From: Sanyastnella coralliicola
Lineage (GTDB): Bacteria; Bacteroidota; Bacteroidia; Flavobacteriales_D; Sanyastnellaceae
Reading direction: 5' to 3'
Length of the DNA stretch: 64,000 bases
NCBI RefSeq assembly: GCF_030845195.1
Contig: NZ_CP132543.1
Coordinates: 3,303,501 to 3,367,500 of the forward strand
The translations under genes and the position numbers were made by a program. The stretch's first letter is position 1. Each line of letters starts with the position of its first letter. This document shows positions 52,562-59,858 of this stretch, one piece after another. Under the pieces are notes generated by a model that saw only the letters and a program-made list of their open reading frames with translations, ran no database searches and was not told the DNA's origin.

Positions 52562-55500
52562 ATGAGAAAGCTCCTGCTCCTGCTGATGCTCTTGAGCACC
52601 ACTGTTGTTTTCGGTCAAAACACCTACCCGGTGAATGGCACCTACGAAAAGAACTCTTCCGTTTATGTATTGACCAACGCCACAATTCACATCACTGCTG
52701 ATCAGGTAGTAGAAGGAGACTTGTTGGTTGCCAATGGTAAGATCGTAGCCTCTGGTGAGGTGGCTAAGGTAGAAGGCATGGTAGAGGTAGACTGTTCTGG
52801 TCTGCACATCTACCCCTCATTCATTGATCTGTACAGTGACTACGGTACTCCGGAAATTCCAAAAACGAAGCGTGAACCTGGTCCTCAATACTTGAGCAAT
52901 AAGAAAGGACCTTACGGTTGGAACCAAGCGATTAAACCAGAGATTCGAGCAGCTGAAGATTTCACGCACAGCAGTGGTTCAGCGAAGTCGCTTCGCAGCG
53001 CTGGATTTGGATCACTTTTGATTAACCAACAAGACGGAATCGCCCGAGGAACTGGAGCTTTTATTACCCTCGGAGACAACGAAAATCACGACCTCATCGC
53101 TTCCGATGCAGGAGCATTCTATGCATTTCGTAAAGGGTCATCTACTCAGAACTACCCGAGTTCATTGATGGGTGTAATTGCCTTGCTTCGACAAACATAT
53201 TGCGATGCGAATTGGTATGCTACGAGCGATGACGTCAATGAAGGGAACCTCAGTTTGGAAGCCTGGATTGCGAATCAAGAACTTCCACAATTCTTTAAAG
53301 TACGCGACCGACTAGATATTCTCAGAGCAGATAAAGTGGGCGATGAGTTCGGCGTTCAATACAACTTCATCGGAAATGGAGATGAGTACCAACGCCTCGA
53401 AGCCATCAAAAATAGCGGCGGTGCCCTCATCATTCCTCTTGATTTTCCTGGAGCGTATGATGTGAGTGATCCATACTTAGCTCGTATGATTGGTTTGGAT
53501 GAATTGCGTCACTGGGAATTGGCCCCGTCAAATCCAGGACTACTCATTGACGCTGGTATCCAAGTCGCGTTCACCGCTGAAGGATTGAAAGATCCCGGAA
53601 TGCTGATCGGACAAGTACGAAAAGCCATTGAAGCCGGACTTTCAGAGGAAGACGCGCTACGTGCTCTGACCTCAACTCCAGCCAACTTGGTTGGAATGGA
53701 AGACATGGTGGGAACACTTCAAAATGGCATGCTCGCCAACTTCATCCTGACTTCAGGACCTCTTTTTAATGAAGGAAGCAAGATTGTGGAGAACTGGGTG
53801 CAAGGTGAACAGTACATTCTCATTGACCGTACTATTCCAGATCTGAGCGGTGAATACTCACTTACCTTCAACGATAAGAGCTGGAACCTCAAAGTGAAAG
53901 GTGAACCTGGCAAACACAAGGGATCTTTCGAAGTCATTACTCAAGGAGAGGAAGGCGCCGACACGGTGATGGTGAAAGTGAAAATCAAACAGGAAGGCGA
54001 AATGATCGGTCTTCAGTTTGGTCCTACTGAAGGTGTTTTTGACGGCACGTACCGTCTGAACGGAAACGCCTTTAAAGGTCGTATCTGGAAAGGTAAAGGA
54101 GAAGATCCAAGCGGCGAGTGGATTGAATGGGCAGCAGTAAAAGACAACGAGGTGGAGAAACCAAAAGAAGCGAAGCGTTCCGCGCTAGCGGCTGAAGGAA
54201 CAGACACCTTAGGCACCAACATGCCTGAAATCACCTACCCATTTGTTGCCTACGGTTGGAAAGAACAACCCGCGCAAGAAATATTGCTCATTTCAAATGC
54301 CACCATTTGGACATGCGAAGAAGACGGCATCATCGAAAACGGACAGTTGCTCATTGCCGATGGCAAGATCAAGGCCGTTGGGAAGTCCATCGACCTTAAT
54401 GCGTTGTACGGACGAACACTTCCTGACATCATACAATATGACGCTCAGGGAGCTCACGTCACACCTGGGATCATTGACGAGCACTCACACATTGCCATTT
54501 CACGTGGTGTGAATGAAGGTACCCAAGCAAGCTCAGCTGAAGTAAGCATCGCCTCAGTGGTGAACAGCGAAGACGTCAACATTTATCGTCAGCTCAGCGG
54601 TGGGGTGACAGCAGCTCAATTGCTTCATGGCTCGGCCAATCCAATTGGCGGTCAAAGCGGTATCATCAAAATGCGCTGGGGAAGCACGCCAGAGGAAATG
54701 CTCATCAAGACCGACGCACCTTTCATCAAATTCGCCCTTGGTGAAAACGTGAAACAATCGAATTGGGGTGAGTACTACCGTTCACGTTTCCCGCAAACAC
54801 GTATGGGTGTGGAGCAAGTATTCTACGATCACTTCATCAGAGCCCGTGAATATGGTGAGGCTTGGGATGCCTACGAGGAAGAAATGGCCAACCTGACACG
54901 TCGTCAACGTCGTAAAGGTGAGTTCCCAACCGCCCCAAGGCGAGATCTTGAGTTAGAGACACTCTTACAAATCATCGAAAGTGAACGCTTTGTTTCATGT
55001 CACAGCTACCGTCAAGATGAGATTAACATGTTGATGCACGTGGCTGATTCAATGGGCTTCACGCTCAACACCTTCACGCACATTTTGGAAGGATATAAAG
55101 TAGCCGACAAAATGTTCGAGCACGGTGCTGGAGGATCGAGTTTCTCTGACTGGTGGGCCTACAAATTCGAGGTGAAAGATGCCATTCCACATAACGGAGC
55201 CATCCTGTGGGAACAAGGAGTAATTACCGCTTTCAATAGTGACGACGCCGAGATGGCGAGACGTCTCAATCAAGAAGCGGCAAAAGCAGTGAAGTACGGA
55301 GGCGTACCTGAAGAAGAGGCCTTGAAGTTCGTTACGCTTAACCCGGCAAAACTGCTTCACCTCGACGACCGTATGGGGTCGATCAAGGTGGGTAAAGATG
55401 CTGATATCGTTATTTGGACTGATCACCCGTTGAGCATCTACGCTCAGGCTCGCATGACCTTTGTTGATGGTCGTCGACTTTACGACCAAGAACGTGATCA

Positions 55501-55642
55501 AGAACTCCGTCAAGAAATGCGTGAAGAACGCGCCCGACTTGTTCAGCAAATGTTGAACGATGGAGGTGAAGGAAAAAAGAAACCGATGGAACGAGTTCCA
55601 CACCGCTATCACTGTGATAGTGCAACTGAAGAAATCCGATAA
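52562..55642 (+). CDS. Secreted tandem amidohydrolase, N-terminal half degenerate
   Basis: 1027 codons from ATG 52562 (signal peptide MRKLLLLLMLLSTTVVFGQ). Two amidohydrolase domains. The first (~30-420) has lost the metal-binding HxH: where it belongs, the sequence is FIDLYSDYGTPEIP. A beta domain (~435-545) follows. The second (~570-1000) keeps GIIDEHSHIAISRG (HxH near 640), FVSCHSYRQDEI, NTFTHILEGYKVADKMFEHG and FNSDDAEMARRL, and is probably active (imidazolonepropionase-like; substrate unknown, perhaps cyclic dipeptides or peptides). Periplasmic. Followed after 3 bp by a second, degenerate amidohydrolase. Confidence 0.82.
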   Translation: MRKLLLLLMLLSTTVVFGQNTYPVNGTYEKNSSVYVLTNATIHITADQVVEGDLLVANGKIVASGEVAKVEGMVEVDCSGLHIYPSFIDLYSDYGTPEIPKTKREPGPQYLSNKKGPYGWNQAIKPEIRAAEDFTHSSGSAKSLRSAGFGSLLINQQDGIARGTGAFITLGDNENHDLIASDAGAFYAFRKGSSTQNYPSSLMGVIALLRQTYCDANWYATSDDVNEGNLSLEAWIANQELPQFFKVRDRLDILRADKVGDEFGVQYNFIGNGDEYQRLEAIKNSGGALIIPLDFPGAYDVSDPYLARMIGLDELRHWELAPSNPGLLIDAGIQVAFTAEGLKDPGMLIGQVRKAIEAGLSEEDALRALTSTPANLVGMEDMVGTLQNGMLANFILTSGPLFNEGSKIVENWVQGEQYILIDRTIPDLSGEYSLTFNDKSWNLKVKGEPGKHKGSFEVITQGEEGADTVMVKVKIKQEGEMIGLQFGPTEGVFDGTYRLNGNAFKGRIWKGKGEDPSGEWIEWAAVKDNEVEKPKEAKRSALAAEGTDTLGTNMPEITYPFVAYGWKEQPAQEILLISNATIWTCEEDGIIENGQLLIADGKIKAVGKSIDLNALYGRTLPDIIQYDAQGAHVTPGIIDEHSHIAISRGVNEGTQASSAEVSIASVVNSEDVNIYRQLSGGVTAAQLLHGSANPIGGQSGIIKMRWGSTPEEMLIKTDAPFIKFALGENVKQSNWGEYYRSRFPQTRMGVEQVFYDHFIRAREYGEAWDAYEEEMANLTRRQRRKGEFPTAPRRDLELETLLQIIESERFVSCHSYRQDEINMLMHVADSMGFTLNTFTHILEGYKVADKMFEHGAGGSSFSDWWAYKFEVKDAIPHNGAILWEQGVITAFNSDDAEMARRLNQEAAKAVKYGGVPEEEALKFVTLNPAKLLHLDDRMGSIKVGKDADIVIWTDHPLSIYAQARMTFVDGRRLYDQERDQELRQEMREERARLVQQMLNDGGEGKKKPMERVPHRYHCDSATEEIR
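54178..54191 (-). repeat. TCGCTAnCGCGGAA motif (one mismatch, antisense to its gene)
   Basis: CCGCTAGCGCGGAA on the minus strand inside the plus-strand amidohydrolase gene, which reads SALAA there. Confidence 0.75.
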
Positions 55643-55645
55643 GCC

Positions 55646-56935
55646 ATGAAGAAGTACAGTATCCTCCTCATCCTTTGTGTTGTGACTGTGTTGGCATGGG
55701 CACAACCTACTCCTGGACCAAAACAAACGAAGTCGATTCTGATTGTTGGCGCCACAGCCCACATGGGTAACGGCGAGGTCGTGGAAGACTCTGCGATCGG
55801 ATTCAAAGACGGAATTATCAAGTATGCTGGTCCGCAACGCGGAGTCAACCAAGCCGAATACGACGAAATCATTGACGCCACTGGAAAGCACGTTTACCCT
55901 GGTTTCATCGCTCCAAATTCAACCCTTGGATTGCAAGAAATCGGTGCAGTACGTGCCACGCGTGATCAATATGAAACCGGAACTTTTCGTCCCAACGTTC
56001 GCTCAATCATCGCCTTCAACACTGAAAGCGAGGTGACGCCGACCGTACGAACAAACGGTGTTTTGATCGGACAAATCACCCCTCGTGGTGGGATCATCAG
56101 CGGAAGCAGCAGCATCGTTCACTTCGATGGTTGGAACTGGGAAGACGCAGCCATTGAAATGGTAGATGGTGTGCATTTGAATTGGCCATACGTTCACCAC
56201 CGCCACAGCCAACACGGCAAGACGGAATTCAAGAAGCGTAAGACCTACGATCAAACGAAACAAGAGATCATTCGCTTCTTCACGGAAGCAAAGGCCTACT
56301 GCGAAGGCGAGCAAGAAATCACCGAAGTGAAGTACGAAGCCATGTGCGGACTATTCAACGGAGAGCATCGTCTGTACGTCCATGCAAATGACATCAAGCA
56401 AATCACTGAAGCCGTTCACTTCAAGCGTGCCATGGGCATCGAGCACATGGTGATCATTGGTGGCTATGACAGCTACCTTGTCACAGATCTATTGAAGGAG
56501 AATAACGTCAGCGTCATGATTCAGCGTGTTCACAGTCTTCCTCGTTTTGATCAAGACGATGTGGATCTTCCGTACAAACTCCCAGCCTTACTACAGGAAG
56601 CAGGAGTCTTGTTCTGCATTGAAAATGCCGGAGACATGGAGCAGATGGGCACACGCAATCTACCTTTCTACGGAGGTACAGCCGTTGCGTACGGATTGGA
56701 ATACGAAGAGGCCGTCATGGCCATGACCTTAAACACCGCAATAATCCTCGGTGTCGATGACCGTCTCGGTTCCCTCGAAAAAGAAAAGGACGCCACGCTG
56801 TTCATTTCAACAGGTGACGCCCTCGATATGCGCACTAACGATGTAACGCATGCTTACATCCAAGGCCGCGCGATCGACCTTGACAATCGTCAGTTGCAGC
56901 TTTATCGGAAGTATAAGGCGAAGTATGATAACTAG
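55646..56935 (+). CDS. Secreted amidohydrolase-fold protein, probably inactive
   Basis: 429 codons with signal peptide (MKKYSILLILCVVTVLAWAQ). Amidohydrolase composite-domain frame (IIVGATAHMGNGEVVEDSAIGFKDGIIKYAG, GKHVYPGFIAPNSTLG) but the HxH is replaced by PNST, as in the first half of its neighbour, to which it is closest in pattern (VYPGFIAPNSTLGLQEI / IYPSFIDLYSDYGTPEI). MTLNTAIILGVDDRLGSLEKEKDATLFI closes the fold. A regulatory or structural partner of the tandem amidohydrolase is an inference. Its stop touches heptad array 3. Confidence 0.8.
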   Translation: MKKYSILLILCVVTVLAWAQPTPGPKQTKSILIVGATAHMGNGEVVEDSAIGFKDGIIKYAGPQRGVNQAEYDEIIDATGKHVYPGFIAPNSTLGLQEIGAVRATRDQYETGTFRPNVRSIIAFNTESEVTPTVRTNGVLIGQITPRGGIISGSSSIVHFDGWNWEDAAIEMVDGVHLNWPYVHHRHSQHGKTEFKKRKTYDQTKQEIIRFFTEAKAYCEGEQEITEVKYEAMCGLFNGEHRLYVHANDIKQITEAVHFKRAMGIEHMVIIGGYDSYLVTDLLKENNVSVMIQRVHSLPRFDQDDVDLPYKLPALLQEAGVLFCIENAGDMEQMGTRNLPFYGGTAVAYGLEYEEAVMAMTLNTAIILGVDDRLGSLEKEKDATLFISTGDALDMRTNDVTHAYIQGRAIDLDNRQLQLYRKYKAKYDN

Positions 56936-56994
56936 GCTTATGGCCTAAGGCTTAAGCCAATACTTACGCCATACGCCTTAGGCCTTACGCCTAT
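56933..56994. repeat. Heptad array 3
   Basis: Left arm GGCTTAT, GGCCTAA, GGCTTAA, GCC (56935-56958); loop AATACTTA; right arm CGCCATA, CGCCTTA, GGCCTTA, CGCCTAT. It overlaps the stop codons of the two convergent genes either side. Same plan as array 2 with one heptad fewer. Confidence 0.88.
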
Positions 56995-58901
56995 TCTAAT
57001 CGCACATAAAGCTCCTTCGGATACTTCACCGAGTACTTCAGCTTGAACGCTTTTTGCTTACCGCTTGGGATTTCATAGTCCCAAACAACACGGCCGGTGG
57101 CTTCGTTTAGGTGGCCTCCATCGAGGGTTTCCGCTTCGATTTCTACCTCTTCAGATGTGGTAACTGGGATGTGATCATCTATCTGAATCTTGATGCGCTC
57201 GCGCTTGTTGTTGCGCACCACGTAGCTCCATTCTCTGACGTCTTTGCGGGTGCCTTGGATGGCTTGATTTTTACGATCGGCTTTGATGCGACGGCGCTTG
57301 ACTTCGATGCGCTCATCTTGACCGAGAGATAAGGTGAGCGTGTCCTCCACGTATTGCAATCCAAGGTGGGCTTGACCTACGTAGCTGTCTTCAAAGTAAA
57401 TGTTCATGTTTCCGTCGAAGAGGTTGTAGTCTTCCCAATCAGTGATGCGCGCGGTGAGGTATACGGATGGGTCAAGTTTAGGTGTACACTGGTAGACGAA
57501 ATCAGCGGGAATCATGATGTCTTGCATCTTCACAGCATAGCGCGTTCCATCGCTTGGGATGTTGTACTTCGCTTCGATTTCGAACTTCGTTGAAGTGGGT
57601 GTATAGGCAATAGCAACAGGCGCATAGTTGAGATCGAGGTTGTTGTCTTTCTTAGCTCCTCCGAATAGGCGTCCATCGCGGTTGATCGCTACATCGTCTG
57701 AGGTAATGACTACTTCGTTCAAACTCGCCGTGTTTGAGTTCATGTAGACATTCATATTGTACGTACTGATCGGCAGTGATTCTGCTTGGTACCCTACGTA
57801 ATTGTATGAAAGCGTCGTCGCGCCTTGAGGTACATTCAAGTTGTAGTAGCCATTCACATCAGTTACTGTTCCCGTGGTTGTACCCGGCACCACAATCGTT
57901 GCCCCGATGAGTGGTTGTCCGTTCTCGTCAAGAAGTCTTCCCTGCACATTCTGAACACTTGGGTTGTACGCTTGAGCTCTCAATCCTTGATTCAAATCAC
58001 CGCGGTATCCCGTTGGTTGTTGCTGTTGGTATACCGGCTGTTGATTGATATACCACGGAGATAGATTGGGCTTCGTGTGATTTCGCGAAGGAGTTCCTGT
58101 TGAGATGATCAGGTCAATGTCTTCCCAGTCTTCACCGGAATTCTGGAATACATGCGCGTTTTGAATCAACTCCAAAGGCTCACTAACTGAATTTACTCGT
58201 GCATCATACCCGGTCGTCCAGCCTGCATTTGCTACTTGGTAGGTCAAATTGAATTCAGCGTACTGCTGCTTCTTAGAATTGATGCGTACCATGTACTGAA
58301 GTTCTTGCTTCGTCTGAATGCCACCGAGCATGTTCAACTCATTATTGATCTCGTACACGCGTACATTCATTTCGTCGATGCGATCTTGAATTTCAAGTCG
58401 CTTCGTGCGAATATCGAGGTAACGTTGGCGCACGAATTCTGCGGCTTCTTTGAGTTTGGTGATTTCGATTCCGTCTTCCTTGCTTCCGAAAATTTGATTC
58501 GCTTGAAGCATCTGTTCCTCGCGATCATAAATCTGGAGCCAACCTTGTTCACGAGCAATTTCTTGTTGCAACTTGGTGCGTTCCTTTTCGAGCTTCTTGC
58601 GATCTTCAGCGACATCCCAACCGGCAATGGTGTCTACTTTGTAGCGGTGGTAGCTCGCGAGTACCGTGAAGTCGCCTTTTCCGTTGAATAGAATCTGAGA
58701 AGGAACGATTGCGGTGTTCAATTCATCAAAGATCAGCAGGCTCGTTCCTGCGGGGATGCTCGCTTTTCCACTGCGAACAACTTGAGCTCCTGATTCGAAA
58801 ACGGTCGCTTCCGAAATGCTCGTTTTTACTTTGGTTTCTTTGTCTTTGGCTAGCGCCGAAACGGTCACTGCCATGAAGAGGAGAATAAGCATGCGTTTCA
58901 T
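56991..58901 (-). CDS. DUF4139/DUF4140 (MuiA-like) protein with carboxypeptidase-like insert
   Basis: 636 codons, signal peptide MKRMLILLFMAVTVSALA. DUF4140 N-terminus (ISEATVFESGAQVVRSGKASIPAGTSLLIFDEL, ~30-125), coiled coil (~105-205), the start of DUF4139 (~215-275; YQVANAGWTTGYDARV), then a carboxypeptidase-regulatory-like insert (~318-400; VQGRLLDENGQPLIGATIVVPGTTTGTVTDVNGYYNL), then the rest of DUF4139 (~430-636; WDYEIPSGKQKAFKLKYSV). The insert looks like the plug-proximal domain of TonB receptors. Periplasmic; function unknown. Confidence 0.82.
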   Translation of the reverse strand: MKRMLILLFMAVTVSALAKDKETKVKTSISEATVFESGAQVVRSGKASIPAGTSLLIFDELNTAIVPSQILFNGKGDFTVLASYHRYKVDTIAGWDVAEDRKKLEKERTKLQQEIAREQGWLQIYDREEQMLQANQIFGSKEDGIEITKLKEAAEFVRQRYLDIRTKRLEIQDRIDEMNVRVYEINNELNMLGGIQTKQELQYMVRINSKKQQYAEFNLTYQVANAGWTTGYDARVNSVSEPLELIQNAHVFQNSGEDWEDIDLIISTGTPSRNHTKPNLSPWYINQQPVYQQQQPTGYRGDLNQGLRAQAYNPSVQNVQGRLLDENGQPLIGATIVVPGTTTGTVTDVNGYYNLNVPQGATTLSYNYVGYQAESLPISTYNMNVYMNSNTASLNEVVITSDDVAINRDGRLFGGAKKDNNLDLNYAPVAIAYTPTSTKFEIEAKYNIPSDGTRYAVKMQDIMIPADFVYQCTPKLDPSVYLTARITDWEDYNLFDGNMNIYFEDSYVGQAHLGLQYVEDTLTLSLGQDERIEVKRRRIKADRKNQAIQGTRKDVREWSYVVRNNKRERIKIQIDDHIPVTTSEEVEIEAETLDGGHLNEATGRVVWDYEIPSGKQKAFKLKYSVKYPKELYVRLE

Positions 58902-58974
58902 GGTCTGTCATTTTTAAGATTGATGCCCCTCCGTACACGATTCCACAAAAAGGGTTCATCTGAATGCCATTGCT

Positions 58975-58982
58975 TACCTTTG
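58975..58982 (+). promoter_or_regulatory. -7 box of the S24-type regulator (leaderless type)
   Basis: TACCTTTG, 5 nt before ATG 58988. Confidence 0.5.
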
Positions 58983-58987
58983 AATCC

Positions 58988-59773
58988 ATGTCGTTCTTAG
59001 GAAAGAATCTTCGCATTTTACGCAAGCAACAATCGCTCACTCAAGGACAGCTGGCTGAGAAGCTAGGCCTGAATAGGAGCGTAATTGGTGCGTATGAAGA
59101 AGGTCGTGCTGAGCCTCGTCTTCAGACCTTAATCGCTATCGCGGAATTCTTCAATATTTCTTTGGATGATTTGGTCATTCGTTCTTTAGATGACACCCCC
59201 GCTAGCGCGGAATTCAACTCAGAAATCCCATTGAAAGTCCTCTCCATTGCCGTAGACAAAAGCAGTGAGGAGGAATTGATCACAGTGGTTCCAGTTAAGG
59301 CGGCCGCAGGTTACCTCGATGGCTATGGCGATTTGGATTTCATTGAAGGACTTCCACAGTTTAGCATGCCTGTAAAGGAGATCCCTCAAGACCTCTCATT
59401 GCGAATGTTTCAGGTAGAAGGAGAAAGCATGCACCCGCTTCCAGAAGGGAGCTACGTGCTTTCCAGTTATGAGAATGACATCCGAAATGCGGGTGGTGGT
59501 CATCCATACATCGTGGTCACCAAAAATGATGGTATCGTTTTCAAACGAGTAGAGAACCTCATCGGCAGCAATGGCACGTTCCGCTTGATCAGCGAGAATC
59601 CGGAGTATGCCCCTTATGAGGTTGCGGCAGATGAGATTCTTGAGATGTGGAGAGCACGTGCATTCATGATGTTTGACTTCCCCGTCACTCCACTCAGTAA
59701 GGTGGACTCGTTGAGGATTCGTGAAATCACCGATAGACTCTCCCGAATTGAATCTAAACTTAGTGAGGACTAG
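58988..59773 (+). CDS. LexA/CI-like regulator: XRE helix-turn-helix plus S24 peptidase
   Basis: 261 codons from ATG 58988. HTH_3 domain at residues 1-65 (LRILRKQQSLTQGQLAEKLGLNRSVIGAYEEGRAEP), a linker, then an S24 domain: candidate cleavage site Ala107-Gly108 in VKAAAGYL, nucleophile Ser147 in VEGESMHP and Lys186 in GIVFKRV. The full set predicts self-cleavage and de-repression, as in SOS-type repressors; the trigger and regulon are unknown. No prophage genes are near. Two copies of the 14-bp motif lie 66 bp apart in its linker region (59133, 59199). Confidence 0.87.
   Translation: MSFLGKNLRILRKQQSLTQGQLAEKLGLNRSVIGAYEEGRAEPRLQTLIAIAEFFNISLDDLVIRSLDDTPASAEFNSEIPLKVLSIAVDKSSEEELITVVPVKAAAGYLDGYGDLDFIEGLPQFSMPVKEIPQDLSLRMFQVEGESMHPLPEGSYVLSSYENDIRNAGGGHPYIVVTKNDGIVFKRVENLIGSNGTFRLISENPEYAPYEVAADEILEMWRARAFMMFDFPVTPLSKVDSLRIREITDRLSRIESKLSED
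59133..59146 (+). repeat. TCGCTAnCGCGGAA motif (exact)
   Basis: In the S24-type regulator gene, read as IAIAE. Confidence 0.8.
59199..59212 (+). repeat. TCGCTAnCGCGGAA motif (one mismatch)
   Basis: CCGCTAGCGCGGAA in the same regulator gene, read as PASAE, 66 bp after the previous copy. Confidence 0.75.
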
Positions 59774-59858
59774 TCTGTTATAGTGACTGTGACAGAGATT
59801 CGTGATAATCATCTGTCATCAAATGCGTATCTTAGTCACCCTTATCAGAGACCTAACC

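Noticed and set aside
55049-55891. 280-codon minus-strand open frame opposite the two amidohydrolases
   Set aside because: It spans the junction of two well-conserved plus-strand genes, has no family resemblance and no promoter; open by codon bias of the opposite strand.
49001-56994. Heptad arrays as CRISPR
   Set aside because: Repeats are 7 bp with no spacers of constant length, and no cas gene is present.
21774-58860. Weaker matches to the 14-bp motif (12606, 21774, 27028, 58847)
   Set aside because: Two or more mismatches; not counted in the enrichment argument, though 12606 (CCGCTGGCGCGGAA, antisense to its gene) may be real.
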